Positions 60,995 through 64,000 of a DNA stretch of 64,000 nucleotides are shown piece by piece. The notes beneath the pieces are model-generated. The model was not told where the DNA came from. It saw nothing but the letters and a program-made list of their open reading frames with translations, and ran no database searches. Location of the stretch: positions 186,001-250,000 of the forward strand of contig ONEL01000001.1 in NCBI GenBank assembly GCA_900316835.1. The letters run 5' to 3'. The position numbers and the translations under genes were made by a program. The DNA is from an uncultured Prevotellaceae bacterium. GTDB taxonomy: Bacteria > Bacteroidota > Bacteroidia > Bacteroidales > Muribaculaceae. Numbering within the stretch: the stretch's first letter is position 1; each line of letters starts with the position of its first letter.

Positions 60995-62916
60995 ACAAAA
61001 CTCAAGAAAACATATTAGCGCATATCTCAGCCCCAATATTTAGCATTGTGGGCTCAGTTGCCGACGACTTGAACCGTGAATGCTATGTGGTGGGTGGATA
61101 TGTACGTGATATTTTTTTGGAACGAAAATCTAAGGATATTGATTTCGTGACAGTGGGCAGTGGCATTGAGGTCGCTAAGCATGTAGCCACCACAATCGGT
61201 CGAAAGAAGTCACACCTGGCTGTTTTCAAAACCTATGGAACGGCTCAGGTAAAAACGCAAGGGATTGAGCTGGAATTTGTGGGTGCTCGTCGCGAGTCTT
61301 ATAATCGCAATAGCCGCAACCCCATTGTTGAAGATGGTACTTTGCATGATGACCAGTGCCGTCGCGACTTCACTATTAACGCAATGGCAATCTCGGTCAA
61401 TAAGGCATCTTGGGGCAAGTTGCTTGACCCATTTGATGGAATTGGAGACCTGGAGCGCCAACTTATTCGCACACCACTAGACCCCGATATCACCTTTAGC
61501 GATGACCCATTGCGCATGATGCGAGCCATCAGGTTTGCCACTCAGCTTGGTTTTGAGATTGAGCAAGAAACATTCAAGGCTATCAGGCGTAATGCGCAAC
61601 GCTTAAAGATTATAACTCGTGAGCGCATCGCCGATGAGTTGATGAAGATAATGCGATCTTCCAAGCCTTCACGTGGTTTTTTCTTGCTTGACAAGTGCGG
61701 GTTGCTTTCGCTGGTTTGTCCCGAGTTAGATCAACTGAAAGGTGTTGATATTGTTAATGGACGTGGGCACAAGGATAATTTTCTTCACACTATGCAAGTG
61801 CTCGACAATGTGGCAGCGCAAAGCTATAATGAGTGGTTGCGTTGGGCTGCGTTGTTCCACGACATTGGCAAGCCTGCCACCAAGCGATGGGATGACAAGC
61901 AGGGATGGACATTCAGGAATCACAATTTCATTGGCGAGAAGATGATTCCACGCATCTTCGCAAAGATGCGACTGCCACTTAACGAGCACATGAAATATGT
62001 AAAAAAACTGGTGGGACTGCACATGCGCCCCATCGCTCTAGTTGAAGACGAGGTAACCGACTCGGCAGTGCGTCGCATGATTTTTGAGGCTGGCGATGAT
62101 ATTGATGACTTAATGACTTTGTGCCATGCCGATATCACTAGCAAAAATCAAGAAAAGGTTAAGCGCATTCATCAAAACTATGAATTAGTTAAGCAAAAGA
62201 TTATAGATATTGAAGAGAAAGATCGTGTTCGCAATTTCCAACCGCCAGTTGACGGAGAGGAAATTATGGACACCTTTGGGCTCACACCATCACGTCCTGT
62301 GGGAGATATTAAGGATGCCATAAAAGATGCCATACTTGATGGCGTGATAAGAAATGACTATGCTCAAGCACATCATTTTATGATGAATAAAGCTAAGGAG
62401 TTAGGGATTACAGCATGCAATGAAGGGCAACTTAACTATAAGGTGGTTGAAAGTGCAATGGGTAATTTAACCGTAGTTGCCTCAAGTGTGGGAATTGTGG
62501 CTATTTTATTTGGAGAAAACGATTTATCTATCCTGGCAAGCAAGATGAGTCTTGTGCCAGTAGGCACCTCTACCCCACTACTTGAAAATGCGATAACACA
62601 GCTTAAAGAGTATTTTGCCCGAGAACGTCATGAGTTCTCATTGCCTCTACACATTGTGGGAACCGAGTTCCAAAAATCAGTGTGGGAAGCTATTAGAACT
62701 GTCACTTATAGTAAGACTGCCAGCTACAAGCAAATTGCGCTCATGATTGGAAAAGAGAAATCAGTGCGAGCTGTGGCGCAAGCATGTGGGGCTAATCGAT
62801 TACCAATTATTATACCTTGCCACCGCATTATAGCTAGCAATGGTGATCTGGGAGGCTACTCGGCAGGTGTTGACAAGAAAGAATTCTTACTCAAGCTCGA
62901 GGGTACGCTAAAGTGA
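60991..62916 (+). CDS. tRNA nucleotidyltransferase (CCA-adding) fused to O6-alkylguanine-DNA alkyltransferase
   Basis: The 641-residue product is a fusion. Residues 1-475 are a poly(A)/CCA-adding enzyme: GGYVRD, the metal pair Asp49/Asp51 in KDIDFVT, the RRDFTINAMA motif and DPLRMMRAIRFA, plus an HD domain with His290-Asp291 in FHDIGKP. A short linker (about 476-482) leads to residues 483-641, a complete MGMT: GTEFQKSVWEAIRTVTYSKT, SVRAVAQACGANRLPIIIPC with nucleophile Cys610, then HRIIASNGDLGGYSAG. One half repairs tRNA 3' ends and the other removes alkyl groups from DNA. No frame break is needed. An internal start for MGMT cannot be ruled out. Confidence 0.92.
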   Translation: MNKTQENILAHISAPIFSIVGSVADDLNRECYVVGGYVRDIFLERKSKDIDFVTVGSGIEVAKHVATTIGRKKSHLAVFKTYGTAQVKTQGIELEFVGARRESYNRNSRNPIVEDGTLHDDQCRRDFTINAMAISVNKASWGKLLDPFDGIGDLERQLIRTPLDPDITFSDDPLRMMRAIRFATQLGFEIEQETFKAIRRNAQRLKIITRERIADELMKIMRSSKPSRGFFLLDKCGLLSLVCPELDQLKGVDIVNGRGHKDNFLHTMQVLDNVAAQSYNEWLRWAALFHDIGKPATKRWDDKQGWTFRNHNFIGEKMIPRIFAKMRLPLNEHMKYVKKLVGLHMRPIALVEDEVTDSAVRRMIFEAGDDIDDLMTLCHADITSKNQEKVKRIHQNYELVKQKIIDIEEKDRVRNFQPPVDGEEIMDTFGLTPSRPVGDIKDAIKDAILDGVIRNDYAQAHHFMMNKAKELGITACNEGQLNYKVVESAMGNLTVVASSVGIVAILFGENDLSILASKMSLVPVGTSTPLLENAITQLKEYFARERHEFSLPLHIVGTEFQKSVWEAIRTVTYSKTASYKQIALMIGKEKSVRAVAQACGANRLPIIIPCHRIIASNGDLGGYSAGVDKKEFLLKLEGTLK

Positions 62917-62939
62917 ACTCACGTTAATCTTGTGCCTAC

Positions 62940-63401
62940 TTACTTATTTGCGTCTTGCTCTTTGAAGGTTATCGTGCGGTTGTAAATATAATTAGCAATA
63001 GTATAAACAACCATCGATATGACCATAACGATGTTTTGGCCGGCATTCTTCATGGGCAAGAATGGGATTGTGTCATCGCTAAGGTTTTTCCACTCAAGTC
63101 CCTCAAGAAGGAATAAACTTACAGCACCCTGCAAAATCCAGCAGATAAAGAATCCGCATCCAAATAGCAGTGCCTCTCGCTTGATATTTGATCCTGTCTT
63201 AAATACCCATTGCCGGTTCCAAATGAAACTGTTGATTACGCCAAGAACATATCCTATGATGTTAGCGGCGCCATAGGGCACACCAGCCCATGTGTTTAGC
63301 AAGTAGAAAGATATTGCAGTAATAAGAGTGTTCATCACTCCTATTACACCATACTTCATAAGCTGGATTAATGTTTTCTTAGTTTCGGTCTTAGAAATCA
63401 T
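62940..63401 (-). CDS. GtrA-family membrane protein
   Basis: The 153-residue product has four membrane helices with the GtrA pattern: LMKYGVIGVMNTLITAISFYLL, GAANIIGYVLGVINSFIWNRQWVF, and a last helix VMVISMVVYTIANYIYNRTITF. Family members flip or support lipid-linked sugars (as in O-antigen glucosylation) or transport polyprenyl sugars. It is convergent with the CCA-MGMT fusion gene, ending 23 bases away. Confidence 0.9.
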   Translation of the reverse strand: MISKTETKKTLIQLMKYGVIGVMNTLITAISFYLLNTWAGVPYGAANIIGYVLGVINSFIWNRQWVFKTGSNIKREALLFGCGFFICWILQGAVSLFLLEGLEWKNLSDDTIPFLPMKNAGQNIVMVISMVVYTIANYIYNRTITFKEQDANK

Positions 63402-63454
63402 ATCGCCAAATGTTTGTTTTCTAGTTCTAAGGTATATCTAAATTGAGGATTTAC

Positions 63455-63955
63455 TTATTTGCTGGGTTTTACAATAATACCAATGTCGATTACATTCTTG
63501 ACAACATCGCAGTTTTTCATCGCCTGCCACACAACCACCGAGTTCACTTGCGATGGTTTAACACCTTGTGCAACAACTATACTTGACTGGTAAAGCGCGC
63601 CAAAGCCCGAGCCAAGCCAGTTACCATAGCCATCGCTGAGCACAAAATCAATATTGCTACGATTAACGTTTTTAACACTGTCGATGAGATCAACTACTAG
63701 GTTCAGGTTGCTGTATTGGTAAGAATTGTTGTGCCTGAGGGCTAATTCCACGTCATAAGTGATTGTGGAATCAGCATACTCCGGGAAAAATGAAATTGAC
63801 ATCGACTTTTGCCAGCCTTCATCGGGCAAAGTTTTGAACTGCGCCATTGAATCTTGCCCAAATGAACATCCATTCAGGCAAGACAATGCGCATATCAAGA
63901 TTGTCGCGAGAGCGACAAAATGTCTTGTTAACAGTATGTTAGTTTTGTTTTTCAA
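63455..63955 (-). CDS. gldH: Gliding-motility lipoprotein GldH
   Basis: The 166-residue product has a lipoprotein signal (LNGC, lipid Cys30) and a GldH domain: WQKSMSISFFPEYADSTITY, ALRHNNSYQYSNLNLVVDLI, DFVLSDGYGNWLGSGFGALY. In Flavobacterium GldH is needed for gliding and type IX secretion-related function; in non-gliding Bacteroidales its role is unclear. The gene starts 45 bases from the window end, so its promoter is not fully visible. Confidence 0.93.
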   Translation of the reverse strand: MKNKTNILLTRHFVALATILICALSCLNGCSFGQDSMAQFKTLPDEGWQKSMSISFFPEYADSTITYDVELALRHNNSYQYSNLNLVVDLIDSVKNVNRSNIDFVLSDGYGNWLGSGFGALYQSSIVVAQGVKPSQVNSVVVWQAMKNCDVVKNVIDIGIIVKPSK

Positions 63956-64000
63956 CGTTTTTTTCAGAACGTTTTGAACGATTGTTGTTGATATTTCTCC

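Overview
The window is a chromosomal segment of a Bacteroidales bacterium, probably a gut member close to Muribaculaceae or Prevotellaceae. The evidence is a SusC/SusD pair, many lipoproteins with Bacteroidetes lipoboxes, BspA-type leucine-rich repeats, GldH, a tmRNA tag reading GENNYALAA, a DAHP synthase-chorismate mutase fusion, and promoters of the Bacteroidetes type (TTTG, 19-20 bases, TAnnTTTG). Shine-Dalgarno sequences are rare; rpsR is an exception.

Layout. 1-4138: secreted proteins ending in an almost identical 55-residue dockerin-like module (tail of one gene, then a lectin/discoidin-type protein and a BspA protein). 4366-8427: a small exported protein, a membrane protein with its winged-helix regulator, a YtxH/holin-like stress operon and an ECF sigma factor. 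8528-21936 (minus): a SusC/SusD locus followed by a DUF5018-type lipoprotein, a dockerin-ended beta-propeller, a TolB-like protein, a zinc amidase of the N-acetylmuramoyl-L-alanine amidase family fused to a propeller and dockerin, and a GHL10 lipoprotein. 22484-27914: tRNA-Cys, a gene remnant, rpsF-rpsR-rplI, trmN6, tmRNA, a cytidylate-kinase-like gene and two exported proteins. 28122-38378: a BspA protein, an MBL hydrolase, DAHP synthase-chorismate mutase, PAP2 phosphatase, smpB, an FtsX-like permease, lepA and galE. 38404-46618: wecB, then an envelope operon (SpoIIM-like, DUF4129, DUF4350, MoxR, DUF58) with a divergent RDD gene. 46622-63955: hisS-Crp-TSCPD, a zinc peptidase, a Lys/Ala-rich lipoprotein, a possible MITE, a DEAD-box helicase, thioredoxin, tsaC, a B3/B4 gene broken by an in-frame UGA, pepC, umuDC, an exported flavodoxin-like protein, pheS, nth, a CCA-enzyme/MGMT fusion, gtrA and gldH.

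Most interesting. (1) The SusCD locus pairs importer genes with a peptidoglycan amidase and a GHL10 protein, the family of E. coli DigH, which acts on denuded glycan strands. This suggests a locus for peptidoglycan scavenging rather than plant or host glycans. (2) The same dockerin-like C-terminus ends proteins of unrelated function, and no cohesin is visible. (3) One reading frame fuses a tRNA CCA-adding enzyme to an O6-alkylguanine-DNA alkyltransferase. (4) A well-conserved B3/B4 gene carries one in-frame UGA. All functions are read from sequence motifs; no database search was possible.
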